From the NCBI GenBank assembly GCA_011800155.1, contig CM022371.1:806001-870000 (forward strand): a stretch of DNA of 64,000 nucleotides, written 5' to 3'. The DNA comes from Flammulina velutipes. Taxonomy: Eukaryota; Basidiomycota; Agaricomycetes; Agaricales; Physalacriaceae. The translations under genes and the position numbers were made by a program. Shown here in pieces: positions 46,516 through 59,009 of the stretch (positions are counted from its first letter, which is position 1; every line of letters starts with the position of its first letter). The notes under the pieces are model-generated. The model saw nothing but the letters and a program-made list of their open reading frames with translations, was not told where the DNA came from and searched no databases.

Positions 46516-47719
46516 TCAGCTCATAAGTCGGTTAGAGTGAGTATGCCAGAGAGAACGCACTGTCTGATGAACCCAAGCGGCTACCCGGTCGCGTGCTGCT
46601 ACGTCCTCTACGACCTCCGGCATCGAATGTTTCCACATCATAGCCACCATATTGAAGGCTTGATTGGTCGCCGCACCTTGCCTGCTATCACCCCCCGGCT
46701 CTGCATTTGTGTCGATGCCAGTGTCTTTATTCACCGGGCTAGCATTGTCACGGTCAGCATAATAGTCTTCCATCACCTCTCCTAATACTTTACGAGCTAC
46801 ATCGTCTTTTAGCCAGTGCGTCAAGGCAGAGACACCATACAAAAAGTGCCAGATAAAGAAAGGAGGCCAGTGGGTCGAATCGGGTGGCAGTCTGAGGAAT
46901 TTGTTGTTCCATAGGAGCCCAGATTGGCTGTATACCTGCAGATGAGGGTTGTCGTAGAACTTGGTATCGATGATTTGCTACTGTACGTTCGCCAAGTTTG
47001 GATCAGGAGTGGAATCACGAGAGTCGACCAGGCTATCGTCCATAGAGAGAACGGCGTTCGGGATCTAGACACGAATTTTAGACACAGCGGTGACTTGACT
47101 ATTGTCGCTCACGCCAATCTTGGTATCCGTTGTGGGCTTGCCCCACTGGTCTGTGGACGAACGAAGACGACAGATTGCATATACTGTCAAATGAGTAAGA
47201 TACTGTACAAGATGAGCAAGATGAGGCTGAACATACTTCGTCACCCTTGGAATGCGGTAGTAGTAGATGGGTAGCTTGGCAAGCTCCGGGATATTTGACA
47301 GCAAGAGGAAGGGGTTTGACGAGGACATATCGATGGCCACCTCGCTCAGAGATGAGATTTCTAAGGTCACCTGGGCGTGTATTATCCTCTGGGAAAATCG
47401 AAGTACGGTCATCTCCGCCTTTGAGGTCGCACAGCGTACGTTTCACGTCTTGAGCAGGCCTGAAAGAATACACTTCGTCAGGGAGTACTCCAGATAGCAA
47501 GTGAGTATTGTCTAAGGGAAGTCCATCGAGGAGACACAGCGTGCCCTGTTGACCGTACACAGCCCAACCAATATAGAGCAAGAGTTTTCGAGGATGTTTG
47601 GTGTTTCGAGACAGAGTAAAAATAGGGATTTCAAGCGTAAAATGAGTAGTATGAACGGATATGTTGGATAGGAGTGTTGGCCAGGGAATTTGAAGGCGGA
47701 CACAAGTGCAGTCGGTCAT
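46516..47719 (-). CDS. Hypothetical protein, unrecognised
   Basis: Minus-strand exons. The first, from ATG 47719, reads MTDCTCVRLQIPWPTLLSNI, then LLYIGWAVYGQQGTLCLLDG and LLSGVLPDEVYSFRPAQDVK. Later exons read SQSGLLWNNKFLRLPPDST, FFIWHFLYGVSALTHWLKDD and ARKVLGEVMEDYYADRDNA, ending HTHSNRLMS at 46516. I do not recognise the family. A hydrophobic WPPFFIWHFLYGVSAL could be one membrane segment. A foldback element lies 51 bp upstream of its start. Confidence 0.4.
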
Positions 47720-47769
47720 GGTGGAGCAGACGAAGAGCTACGAAGAGAGGCTGATGAAGCAACTGTATA

Positions 47770-48075
47770 GCTTTATATCTTGGGAATGATGTTCGGTAAA
47801 ATTCTGGGACTTTCAGTAACGGTAGAAGATATGTATATAAGAATATCGTAATTTGAGGATTTAACCTACGAATGAAATACGTAGACACTGAAATGTGCTC
47901 GGAGACCAGCTTGGTCACACGCGGTTGTCACAGCTACATAGCACCTTTTATTGTCAACGTATCTCATTCGCAGGTTGGATCCTCAAATTACGAGTTAAAT
48001 ATCTTGATAAAGATATCTTCTATCGTTACTGAGAACCCCAGAATTTTACCGGTCGTCATTCCCAAGATATAAAGC
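47770..48075. mobile_element. 306-bp foldback element with long inverted arms
   Basis: The left arm (47770-47882) and right arm (47958-48075) are inverted copies over about 115 bp, roughly 85 percent identical by eye, with shared blocks such as CTTTATATCTTGGGAATGA and GGTAAAATTCTGGG. Only about 75 bp lies between them. There is no coding sequence. It would fold into a long hairpin. Confidence 0.8.
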
Positions 48076-48829
48076 AATAAAGGTGCTTCATCAATTCTTG
48101 GTCACCTTTATCGTACACTGGAAGAGTATGATCTGTCCCGTTTCCTTAGGCGTGTTATGAAGCAGTAAGTAATTGTACTTTAAGCTTGTAGAAAGATTGA
48201 GACTGTTACCAGCATTGATTGAGGCAGCACTAATTAAATAATCACGTCCAGGCGAAAAACCATACCTGTGCTCTCTTTCTGATGTGGCGGCAGGAGGTTG
48301 TTCCGTTCATTAGGCGGAAGTGAAAACAATGTTCCTGAGAGAGTACCAACTCGAAGAGACGAGACAACTACTAATTCCCCCGCTTGGACAATGTAGCATA
48401 ATTCGAGCCACTCATTACCGTAACGTTCTAGTCTGCTCCACAAGGTCTACTTGACTGGTACGTGATTGCGCCACCTGTGGCTGTGGGAAGACCCGGACGG
48501 ATTTAGCCGATGTCGTCACACCGTCACGTTGACGTGTGACTGCGCACAGACTTTTCATTATTCCTCCCACCGCGGGTGGTCATCGACCCCCAGCTTTCCA
48601 CCACTACCGACGCCCACAACGAAAAGCGAATACGCTTTATTTCTGCCAGCGTCCTTCTTCTCTTCTACTATAACATCTGGCCCAGATCTCGCATTTGGCC
48701 CTCATAATTTCCCCGACTCGCCGCGGACGTTTTCACTCCCTTTTCCTCTCAAATTTCTCTCTCCTCGGCCCAGGAGCACCACTCTCGACGTTCTACGCAT
48801 TTACTGCGCCGACGTCCGCCCTCTTATCC

Positions 48830-51394
48830 ATGAATCCTATACCTGCCCCCGTCCACCCCCAAGCCCGCGAAGAATGGCCAGACGGCGACTTTGACCTGCC
48901 AGAGGGCCATTCTATCCACGAATCCATCATCAAGAACTACAACGAAGAGGACGAGGATGATTGGGACTTGGAAATGGATGTAGGCAAGAAGTCGCAGAAT
49001 TTGCCAGTGAGCTCTGAGCCCCAAATGCGCATAATGCGCCCCATCCTCGACGCCGTGGACGACTTTGACGAAGGCCCATCGACTATCAAGGCGGGTGCCC
49101 TGCAGCGCACCGTCAAGCCGACGCCCCGATCGCCCGCAGCTGAGGATTTTGAAGACGGCTTTGCGCTTCCAGATGAGCTGCATCAGTTATCGCTAGCCCC
49201 GACGTCGCTTAGCCATCGCTCTTCAAAGAATTCGATGGAATGGGAGGACACTGACCAGACGGTGTCTTCGCAGTCTTCGGACGCCTACTCTACTTTAGGG
49301 CTGGTCGACACCATCTCGTCGACTTCAGCGTCGTCAGCGTCAAACTCTGCTACGGAGACCGACGACGACGACGACGACACCGACCTCGAAGGCGTCGTGC
49401 TGCCCTCGGACATATTCGATTCGAGCAAAGGCAGCCGGCATCTAGCCTCGATTCTCGCCTTGAAGCGAGACCAGGCGACAGACGAACGACGGATCAAGGT
49501 GGCCAGTCCCGACGACGACTTTGAGATGGGCCTCGTTATCGACGACGACGTTGACTTCAGTCCGAGCCGTCTGTTATTCAAAGCCCAAGTCCCGCACTCG
49601 CGCAGCCACAGCGTGCCCATCCAAAGACACATGTCAGCCACAAGGTCACCTTCGCGTCTAAAGCATGAACGCGGCAAATCAGCAATGACTCCACCTCCTC
49701 CATCTGCCTCTTCCCGTCAGCTGCAGAAGGCCAGATTGTCTTCTTCTCCACCACCTCTCCGACCTAACCGAATATTCTCTGGCTCGCAACGGTCTCCCTG
49801 CCCCTCACCAACACCAGCCTCCCCCTCCTTCCTCATCGCCAAACCCGGCAGTCTCCGTGGCCAAAAATCACACGCACGCCCTGACGCCCCTACATCCTCA
49901 AGAAAGCTCAGCAGGAAATCTTCTCTGTCTTCTCTCGACGCCAGTCCCGTAGCATCAGGCTCAGGACTCGGCTCAGACTCAGCGGATCCCACAAAGTCTC
50001 GCTACGAGGAATCCACCAGCGCTTCGCGCGCGAAATCTCACAGATCCGTAAGCAGGATCATGCACGACTGGGTCGTACCCCCTACCCGTCCCTCCACTCC
50101 TTCAAACAACACCGCTGCGCTTCGCTTGACTTTGCCCACTGCAGGGCGATTCAAGTCGCGCCCAGCCTTAGCTTCCATCTTCGGTAGTTCCCCTGCGCCA
50201 TCACCAGCTCCAATGTCACCGCCCATTCGGACTGCATCGCCACAGCTACCGTCCAGACCGCCGTCTCGCATCGCACGACTGTCTAAAACGTTACCCACCG
50301 GTTCTAGCCTACCGACCGCTGCTCCTGCTCCTCGCGTCCTTCGCAAGCCGAAACGGCAACAGGTATATGGAGATGGCACGGAGCTTGACGCGTTGGATGA
50401 CCTGCCTACCGACCGAGAGCAGGAGAGTCGATTCCGAGTTCAGCCAAAGGGCTACGGGAATCGTATACCTGCCGGTAATTTTTCTGCGAAACATGGTGAC
50501 AAAGGTACCATTCGCAGAAAGTCTTCAAGAAGAGAGCGATCCGGTGCGTTTTGACTTCTCCCTTGCACATCCCCGTGGCTAACTTTCCTTTGTAGACTCT
50601 TCGCCTTTCAAGAGACCAAGCAAATTCGATGCATCTTATCTCGCATTCTCTGGATCCTCTTCACCTCCACGCAAAAAGAGGAATACTGGATCACAATTGA
50701 AGAGAAAACCTACCCTCATCCGCAATCTAGGTGGTATAGGTTCTCCCAAAGGTATGCTGCATCAACTGTCTTGACACAAAAGTTGGTTGCTGATGCATCT
50801 TTAGTTGTTGGACATATGAAGTGGAATCCGTATACACTTCGCTGGGAGGGCAACGATCACGTTCTTCGCGAGTTTGACGCTGTCGTTACCTCCACACGTC
50901 CGGCGCTCATAACTCATCTCACCGGATCGACCATAGGGTCACCGGTTGGATCCACCTTCGGTGCAGGCGCACGGCGGGTGGGCAACATGTTCTTCGACCC
51001 GGCGCGGCTATGTTGGTTATCGACTCTCCCACCTGATGAGGATGAACCCGACGTGTTTGCAAATCTCGCCGATGACGAAGACGACGGTGACATTGTTAAT
51101 CGGGGGATGCTGCATGTCTTCGAAGGTGGTTCGTCGTGTGCGCCGAGTCCGGCGAAGAGCAATAGCCATACACGGGATTCCTCGGAGTGCAGTGAGCATG
51201 ACCGGGGATCGCGAGCGTCGCTTGTATGTGAGGTTGATGATGACTTCGTGCAGCGATGTCGGGCTGCTGAGGAACGACACACTACGGAGATGAAGGGGTG
51301 GAAGAACTCCATGACGAAGCAGCCTGATGTGTTTTCCCCTTTGGACCGCTCGTTCTTGTACATGCTTCGGGATGTGGCGACGAGGAAGTTATAG
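48830..51394 (+). CDS. Byr4/Bfa1-like mitotic exit (septation) GAP subunit
   Basis: Partner of Bub2/Cdc16 in the two-part GAP that restrains the Tem1/Spg1 GTPase at spindle poles until mitosis is complete. Three exons (48830-50543, 50596-50751, 50805-51394) sum to 819 residues. The N-terminus starts MNPIPAPVHPQAREEWPDGD and has DDWDLEMDVG; a very long Ser/Pro-rich disordered middle follows. The C-terminus has the conserved VVGHMKWNPYTLRWEGND, LREFDAVVTSTRPALITHL and GNMFFDPARLCWLS, which match Byr4/Bfa1. It ends FLYMLRDVATRKL. The start at 48830 is the first ATG of the frame; upstream open frame lacks ATG. Confidence 0.85.
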
Positions 51395-52115
51395 GACTGG
51401 ATTCCGGACCTCTTTTATGTCTTTTTCTCTTTCTCTCTCTTGGATTGGAATGTATTCTCTCGATCTATGTTTTCTACCTATGCTTTGACATGACATACTC
51501 TCCTTTAACTCAGTTTCTTTTTCCCCTTCTTCCCCACCTACATACATTACTTATTATCAATTAAAATGTAGGATAGCACTTGACAGAAACTTGTTGGAGT
51601 TCTTGAGGGTTCGAGAGGTGGTAGGTTAATTTCCTGAGAGGGACATGAAGATTCTCTTGAGTGGCAGACGACGCGTTCATTAACTTTCTTTCTAGTCACT
51701 CCATCCTCCGCCGTAGGTATGTATTTCCGTTTCCTCGATGATACAGTGTCTGACATCTTTCATATCCGACCAATTAGAAGAATTGGACAACTTCGTATCG
51801 ATATCATGGCCCACAGGAGGAACCCGAATTTAGTGTACTCCTACCATCGGATTCGCACGGGTATGGAACTATTCGTTGTCAGTCTCTTAATTTGTTTGAT
51901 AATATCTGGTGCCCAGTGCAATCATATTCGACTGTTTGGTCGCTCGTCGTCGTCCTTTTGCGCGACCTGAAAATGCAAGAAATCGTAAGGTGTGCTGCAA
52001 ACTCATCTTGACTCAGACCTACTCAGCGTTGTGGCGGTGACATTCTCCCCTTCGTTTAGCTCCTTTAATTTTCATCTCCTTCTCCAATGACTGACATGCC
52101 TCTCAAAACGCTCAG

Positions 52116-52573
52116 AAGGAAATCAATTCTCTATATGTCAAGCAGAAGGCTTTGAGGGTACCATAATGCACTGACACGCTGCGAGTCTAACTCGTTATCA
52201 ACCTGAACAGGACGCCCTACATGCAGCGATGAATGCTGTCCCCAATATTGTAATTCCTGCAGGCGCTTCGGAGGTAACATCATATCTACATGTTCTCCGG
52301 AAGTGGCTGCCAGTGGACTCTACCTTCACAAGACAGAAATTTATGAGCTCGACACTCTCCTCTTCACCCAGATCAGAAAGGCAGCCACGCCGTTTATGCA
52401 GGATTTCCGTGACTGGAGGGATTCTCTGACTTTACAAGAGCGTCGTGCGTGATAGCTAAGCGATGTTCAATGACTGAGATGTTCACTCATTTTCAGAGGC
52501 CCTCGGGCTTGAGATGACTCCAGAGCGAGAAGTGTATATCGACGAGCATGTGACGGATGTATGTGGCGCTTAG
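52116..52573 (+). CDS. Unnamed small protein family, copy F2 (partial model)
   Basis: Four exon pieces with matching phases: KEINSLYVKQKALR, DALHAAMNAVPNIVIPAGAS, then IYELDTLLFTQIRKAATPFM and QDFRDWRDSLTLQE, then ALGLEMTPEREVYIDEH and VTDVCGA with TAG at 52571. Intron positions match F1 at 28224-28664. The intron before 52116 shows a good branch site (ACTGAC) and CAG acceptor. The first exon was not found with confidence; it may lie at 51700-52000. I do not recognise the family. Confidence 0.5.
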
Positions 52574-52889
52574 ACCTGCTAGCGTAACAAGCAACCTCTA
52601 TGTTTACCGAAATCACTCGTCTTGCCATGTTGACCGACGTATAAAACATACGATTTCGTGCTGTGAGCTGATGGGACTAGCTCGGTGTCTTTGCATCGAT
52701 ACACCAGAAAATGGTTAGACCGGGCCGTAAGTTAGAACTTTTCTCATTTTGTAGCCTCTTTGTGTTTTCTACTCCCTTGTAGTAGACTTGCCGGACATGT
52801 CCTATCTATCAAGTCCTCCAAAGTCTTAACGGTGACCCCAAAGTATAATTGCTACGTAGCGAACTCGCTATCATAGGATCTACACATCT

Positions 52890-53643
52890 TCAACTCCCTT
52901 CCATCGCTACATCTTTAATATCGCTCTCCTGCTTATTGGCCGTGTTGCTAAGGGCATTATCCTCGTGCTCGTTCTCTCCAGAAGGAAGTGGAAGGGCAGA
53001 AGAGTCCACTTCCATCTTCTTTACTATGGCTTCTGGTTCTGGTTCCGCCTCCTTGTCTCCGTCTTCGAGACTCGGAGGCTCGTCCTTCGGCGGGCGTACA
53101 GGCGACGATTGAGGCTCAGGCTCATGCTCAGATTTCGCCCCCTTAGATTCGAGCAAGACGCGCTGAGCTGCAGCTTGAACGGCGGTGAGCAGGGTCCCGT
53201 TTGTTAATGAAGGGACCTCCCCGACTGCACGTTCGACAACGGGGAAACTAGACAGGTGGGACGGAATAATAAGAACACGGGGACGGAAGGATAGGTGATA
53301 AATACCGTTCTACTTCCTGCATAAGCTCGCGGTGGACCGTTTCCTGTGGGAGGTATCTGAGCTTCTGGTCGGAGAGGAGACGCTTCTTGACGATGTCTTC
53401 GACGCGGGATTTAAACGCGTCGATGTTGCCCTTTAGGTGTGTATTGCTGTTGCGGGTTAAGTAAAGCGGGGACGTGGAAGGGGACTTGCACTTTCTTGGA
53501 ATTCAGTGAGTAGCTCGCGACGAAGCCGGTTGAACTCGCCGGAGGATTTGAATCTGGGGTGCGTGTCAGTGAATGTTACGATCCCGGGGAACAGACGCGA
53601 ACGCTAGAACTAGTTCATTGGGGTTAGTGATTGGTGTAGACAT
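52890..53643 (-). CDS. SHG1/BOD1 domain protein, COMPASS complex subunit
   Basis: Shg1 is a subunit of the Set1/COMPASS histone H3K4 methyltransferase. From ATG 53643 the first exon is MSTPITNPNELVLAF. The second gives FKSSGEFNRLRRELLTEFQ, the start of the SHG1/BOD1 domain. The third gives LKGNIDAFKSRVEDIVKKRL and LRYLPQETVHRELMQEVE. The fourth gives SLTNGTLLTAVQAAAQRVLL and an acidic Glu/Pro-rich tail ending KDVAMEGS at 52890. The BOD1 domain is complete. Confidence 0.8.
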
Positions 53644-53939
53644 TAAGATGATGGCGGGAGGATACGAGTCCAATCGGACCGGCGTTCCGGGATGTTTGCT
53701 TTTTTGCACCCACATGCGCCCACCAAGCTGCATCGGTGTTGCGCCACAATGATTTGATATGGTACTTCGTGACAAAATGTAATAAAACAGAACGCAGCTT
53801 ATCAGCTCCCTCCTGAGAAGGGGAATTCGCAGGAGTGAGCCAACGAGTTTATACACAAAATATACAAGAATCTCATCCAAATCGAGAGATGATACGATAA
53901 ATATACACTAAATAAGCAGATTCTTGACTGCGTTGTCGT

Positions 53940-56048
53940 CTAACATTCATCTGCCTGGATCAAAGCGACTGCCTTGGGAGAACGGGGTTTGATGTTGCAT
54001 TTGAATGATTTGGGATGGCTACGTTCGTCATGAGTTCGTTTGACTTTAAAGGGAATATGCGCCACACTCACCTAATTGTACCATTGGTCTGTTCGTGAAC
54101 AGGTTCAATGAATACCCCATTCTCCATAGACTGAGAGATATCGAACACCGCGAGGGACATGGCACAAGATATAAAGACCGACGAGTCGGCTAGGTGCATA
54201 CCTGGATGGAAAAAGTCAGATGCGTGAATGGACGCCCTGTCAAAGAAAGTACCCGGACAAATCCTGCTGAAAGTTTAGTAAATGAGTCCATCAGACAGAG
54301 TCCGTAACTCACCGTCGTCCGAACCCAAAACATAAACTGCGAGGGTCTGCTTCCACCTTCCCGTCCTCGGAGGGAATTAGAAAACGGTCGGGGTTGAACT
54401 TCATGGGGTCCTTGTACGTGCGTGCATCATGGGTAAGTTTCCTGAATGACACGAGAGAGTAAGAGACACCGTGTGATAAGAAAAAGAAAGGGCGTCTCAC
54501 CAGATATTAGATATGATCAGTGAGCCCTTGGGAATAAAGTATCCTTCATGAACGTCATCTTGGATGGCACGATGGGGAACACCTAAGGGGAGCGCGCGTC
54601 AAACAAAGAGGAAGCGTACGGCACGGAAACTGACCTGTAGGAACAACACTGTTCCACCTAAACACCTCCTTGGTCAATGCGTCGATGTAGGGTAGATGTT
54701 CTCTGTCGCTAAAGGTAGGTAGCCTGTCGCTCCCAACAACTGCGTCGAGCTCTGCCTGGGCCTTTTTGGCGACTTCCGGGTGAATAGCCATTGCCAAGAA
54801 TAGGGAATATATTGCGGAGACCGTCTACGAGAATGTAAGTCACCGAAAGTCCAGAGTATCATTACGCGTACTGTGTCAGCGCCACCTATAACTCGAAGTA
54901 AGGACTAGTAAAGGGATAACGTCACTCGGTGAACATACCGCTATACAGCGATGCAGATGACCACTTGAGGTCGAATTCCTCCTCTTCGGACAAATCCCTA
55001 CTCTCCAGCATCGACGATGTGAAAGAAAGTACAGCAGTCCCGGCAGCCTGAGGATAAGTTGAGGACATTAGAAACTGATTGCACAGATTAACGATAACCT
55101 ACGATTTGTTGTTTGACGAAGTTGTGGGGCTGGTCTACCATCTCCGAAAGCGTAGCCGCCCACTTCCTGGCTGATCGTTTGAACGCGGCTCCGGGGCACC
55201 AATCCGGGAGGTGGCGCACTAGCGGGTACAGGATCAGCGCCACCAAACCGGAAACCGGAAACGAAAAACATACGAATAGGGATGAGGTCAACCATATATG
55301 CCCCGGGAGCTGTGGCAGCCGAGAACTGCTCCGTGGCTTGGTCTGCGAGTCTGACGAAGGGGTCATCGTTCTCCTTGACTTCGTACCCGTGAGAAATGCG
55401 AAGGACGACGGCGCCAGCAGTCCTATTGGTAAAACATGAATAGGCGGAGAGGCAAATATGAAAGGCACATACTTGCGGACATGGTCAGATAGCGCCTCTG
55501 GTTTGGATAGCACGCGTTTGAGGAAGCGTCGGGTTTCGAGTTCTTCGGCTGGATGATACTGCTTCATCATAGATTGTGTGCCAATCAAGCTGTGGAATAT
55601 CTTGCGGAAACGACGGAAACGGTCGCCGTATGGTAGTAGCACCAGCGTATTCTTCCAGCCAACGAGTTCGCCACCCATCTGCAATACCGGGCGATCGGAG
55701 TATGTGGCGCTTTTTTTGTCGAGTATGTCTGTAGCCGCTTGGGCGGAGTTGAGGATGACGAGCGTTTGGCCGAAGACGGTTACGGATGATATATCACCTG
55801 CGAGCGGACGTGGTGAGATGACTTGTCTGCGGTATGAGAAAGCACTAACCATAGAGTTCTCCCCATTTCGCGAATGTGAGCCAGTCACTGTCCGAGGGCA
55901 TATCAAGGAGGTTTCCAATGAGCGGCAGACCAGCTGGACCGGGAGGAAGAGGGGCAGAAAATGTTTTGGTGCCATAGAAGAGACGCCGTAGAATGAGGAA
56001 CGCGGTCAAAACAAGGAATAAATCAAGACACAGCAAGGCGGTCGACAT
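53940..56048 (-). CDS. Cytochrome P450 monooxygenase
   Basis: Starts at ATG 56048 with an N-terminal membrane anchor (MSTALLCLDLFLVLTAFLIL) and the proline-rich hinge LPPGPAGLPLIGNLLDMP. Then SSVTVFGQTLVILNSAQAAT, the C-helix-like FRRFRKIFHSLIG, an I-helix region SGGADTVSAIYSLFLAMAIH, the K-helix ExxR as KEVFRW, and the PERF-like FNPDRFL. The heme-binding loop FGFGRRICPG is joined across introns at about 54310-54230 and contains the Cys. The end is PRSPKAVALIQADEC at 53940. Resembles the large basidiomycete groups annotated as O-methylsterigmatocystin oxidoreductase-like; the substrate cannot be inferred. At least eight introns. Confidence 0.85.
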
Positions 56049-56824
56049 AGGATGGGCGTTTGAACGAGCGTGGGGGAATTGATTACTATGCTCGAACTGT
56101 CCTAGGCAAGTTTTTAAGTACGCAGAAGCCAGGTAAATTGAATGGGGTTTTCGAATTGATGGCTCCGAATCAATGCGAAACTTCGTCTGCACTATGACCT
56201 GTTAGAAGCCCGCGGTTATCGTTAATCTGGCGAGAGCTTCTGGTACCGGGACGGAGGCCTCATGGCAACGACGACACCAAAAAGAGCACAAACATGCAAC
56301 CAGATAGTTCTGAAAAAAACAGAAAACGCTAGCGTGCAGCCGACGAAGGCAGGCAGTACCTGGCTAGTCCTTTCTCGGGGAATAAACGTGCCCTGTATAT
56401 GTTCGACGTGCGCGAGTCAGTGACAGAAGGAAGAAGGCAGCTGCATACTAGACTAAGATAGGACACACGAGGCAGATCCCCTCTGACGATGATCTGCAAC
56501 CTCAGCGACGGATATAGCTTGATTTTAAAGTAACTTCACGGTTGTAGTAATAACTGGCCTTAGTTCGTACATCAGCGCGGTTGTCGCTTCGATTTTCAAT
56601 GTTACGGAGGCGACGCGCTGTTAGAATGGACGTTCATGCACAAAACCGGCTAATTATTTTGAAACTCCGTCAAAATTGTTGTTTGACGAAAAACATAAAA
56701 ATAAACAAAATTCAAGTTGCATACACAGCGGAGCGAGTTTACGAGGTTAGATATAGTGTCGTACAAGAACGGGAGGTACAATGAACCGGCATTGTTATCG
56801 TGTCCAAAATTTTAGAAGAGGCCT

Positions 56825-59003
56825 TTAGTGGAGACTGACTGAGCCGATATCGCATTCAATTTCCTTCGTCTCCGCATACGATTCATCCTTCTCCGATTTG
56901 TCCGTGACAGACGACTGTACCGAGAATCAGTGAGAAAGTGCACGAGGAGACGACTTTATGGGTATCTCACGTCAAGATCTCCTTGAATATTGTCCCGCAC
57001 CAACTCCTTGGTTGTGTCTATTTTGATGGAAATGTTGGTAGGGCGCGGCTATAAAAATGCACTAATCAGTCACTGAACACGTCGCAGACAGGAGCGGTAT
57101 TACAATATTATTGAAGGTAGGTCGGCCGGTCTTGAATGTGTTCAACGACAAGGTCAGATCGCCCGCATCAGCCGCATCAGAGATACCACGAATACTTCTG
57201 CGAGCGTTGAGAGTCGCCAACACTGAATTCGAGTACACTTAAAGGCGGACTTTAAGTCCTTCTCTTGAGAAGGAAAAATGGCACTCACGTCGCCCGAGGC
57301 TGAAGTAGAACGCCACATAGATCAAGGTGTTGGGCCAGGCAAGAATCTGTAGAGCTGTCAGTAGTAATTTCCGTGTGACAATATCAGCGTACAGATATCA
57401 ATGATCCGATAGCGCAAATGCTCGTAAGGGCCCCTGTACTGATACTGAATGCGATCTGCAGAGAGAAGTTGTCAAGAGGGGCGCGAACAAGATGGACGCC
57501 GCCGTACCAATCGAGTGATCATGCTGTTCGATCTGACGACAACCTTAGCATCGATAGTGTTAACAGAGTATTGCACCATACCTCCGGAAACCGGTGCGGG
57601 AACGTCTCAGGTAAGAGCATAGGACTGCCGCGATGAAGACATCAGCGACCGCTCCTACCACGTTGACCGACATGGACACGCCCTAAGAAGGTCTAAGAAT
57701 GGATGTAGAACCCAGCGCAAGGGCACATGACTTACACGAAGTGCGCCTAAATCGGCCCAGGTGTCCAAAGCCAGCCTGAAACGTCTTGTGAAAATCTCTC
57801 GCAAGGCGACAAAGACCATGACGTACGATTGTATCGTAAAGACTGAAACTGAGCGTTAGGATGTTCATGAGACGAATGCAGATCATATTTACCTGCAGAG
57901 CAAACTGGAATCAGGCAGATTCAGCAAAACAAGCGTCGATGTTTGGAACTAACCCACCGAATGTCCCAAGGGCGAGTACGAGCTAAAAATCGTCGTCAAA
58001 ATTGAACAACATCAAAGGACAGCACTTTACAGCTATTCCAGTCAAGAGGTAGCTTTCCCCACTAACTTCAATTTGAGATTAATTTATTAACATTGGTCGG
58101 AGTGTCACGCCACACTTACGTGTCCATACTCGCTTGGTCAAGAACCTGAATTCCGTTAGAAAGCGTTATGATTTGAAGGCAAACACATACACTTGGACCA
58201 GCAACCCGATGAAGCCCTACGAAAATATTCGTCATTTTGAACAACAGCTCATTTGTACCGTGACACGCACGTTGAACAACACTTCGAGCTATTTACGCAA
58301 AGATTCAGCGACAGATAATCATTCGAATTACAGTCCTAATCACCAATATACTCCTGGAAAGGATATTAGCGCAGCGGAAGGTAAGCAAAAAGGCTACTTG
58401 CCAAACTAGATGGTTCTGTCTGTCCCAATCGTAGAAGTTGGATACGACGTAGTAGTAAACTAGATGTGCGCCTTCCGTCAGGTATCTTCGAAGTGCCAGC
58501 TTAAAGCGACGCACCGGTATGCGAGATCAGCGCTTGATGAACGCTATCGAAAGCCCACACGCATCCGACCTTGTGGACGCATCAGCCCCGAGATGTGGAT
58601 GAGGATCGCCTCGCGGCTGCTCACCAATAGCTTGATGTACCAAGCGTCCTATTGATCACGGCAAGTGTCACTCAAGGAGAATGCAGGAAGAAGCATTGAA
58701 CACGCACCTCACTATATTGCTGATAATAATACCACGTCTGTACGCAGGAGACTGCTCGTGGTGTTAATACTACAGGCCTGAAACATAACGTCCCAAGACT
58801 TTCCTCCATATAAGCTGTGTCGCGATGTATCAGACAGCCATTCCATAACAAAGCGAAAGAAGTACGCACCAAGCAGAGATGATGACCCCGATGAAAGCGG
58901 CGCCCATGCTAGCATACAGGTGTCAGAGATAAGATAGATGCGCAGGCACGCAGAGCACAAACGTATTGTCCAAGACCCGCTGTCCTTCAGGTAGCGCCGA
59001 CAT
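56825..59003 (-). CDS. Second DUF6534 membrane protein
   Basis: Starts at ATG 59003 (MSALPEGQRVLDNT). Exons joined by short introns give GAAFIGVIISA, SCVQTWYYYQQYSEDAWYIK, VWAFDSVHQALISHT, VYYYVVSNFYDWDRQNHLVW, LEVLFNGFIGLLVQ, FLTKRVWT, AVADVFIAAVLCSYL with RSRTGFRR, ISTGALTSICAIGSL, WPNTLIYVAFYF, and LATLNARRSIRG, then a tail ending IECDIGSVSLH at 56825. This matches DUF6534 from end to end and is related to the gene at 1-1434. One junction is suspect: LYG and VSCVQTW should join near 58780, but the donor reads GAAAGT rather than GTAAGT. If not spliced another way the gene may be defective. Confidence 0.65.
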
Positions 59004-59009
59004 AGTTGC

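Noticed and set aside
49285..50379. Minus-strand frames opposite Byr4/Bfa1
   Set aside because: Shadows of the Ser/Asp-rich middle of the real gene.
58190..58260. Apparent frameshift at LLVQ / FLTKRVW in the second DUF6534 gene
   Set aside because: Using the GTATGT donor two bases further on restores frame and adds the one residue expected between VQ and FL.
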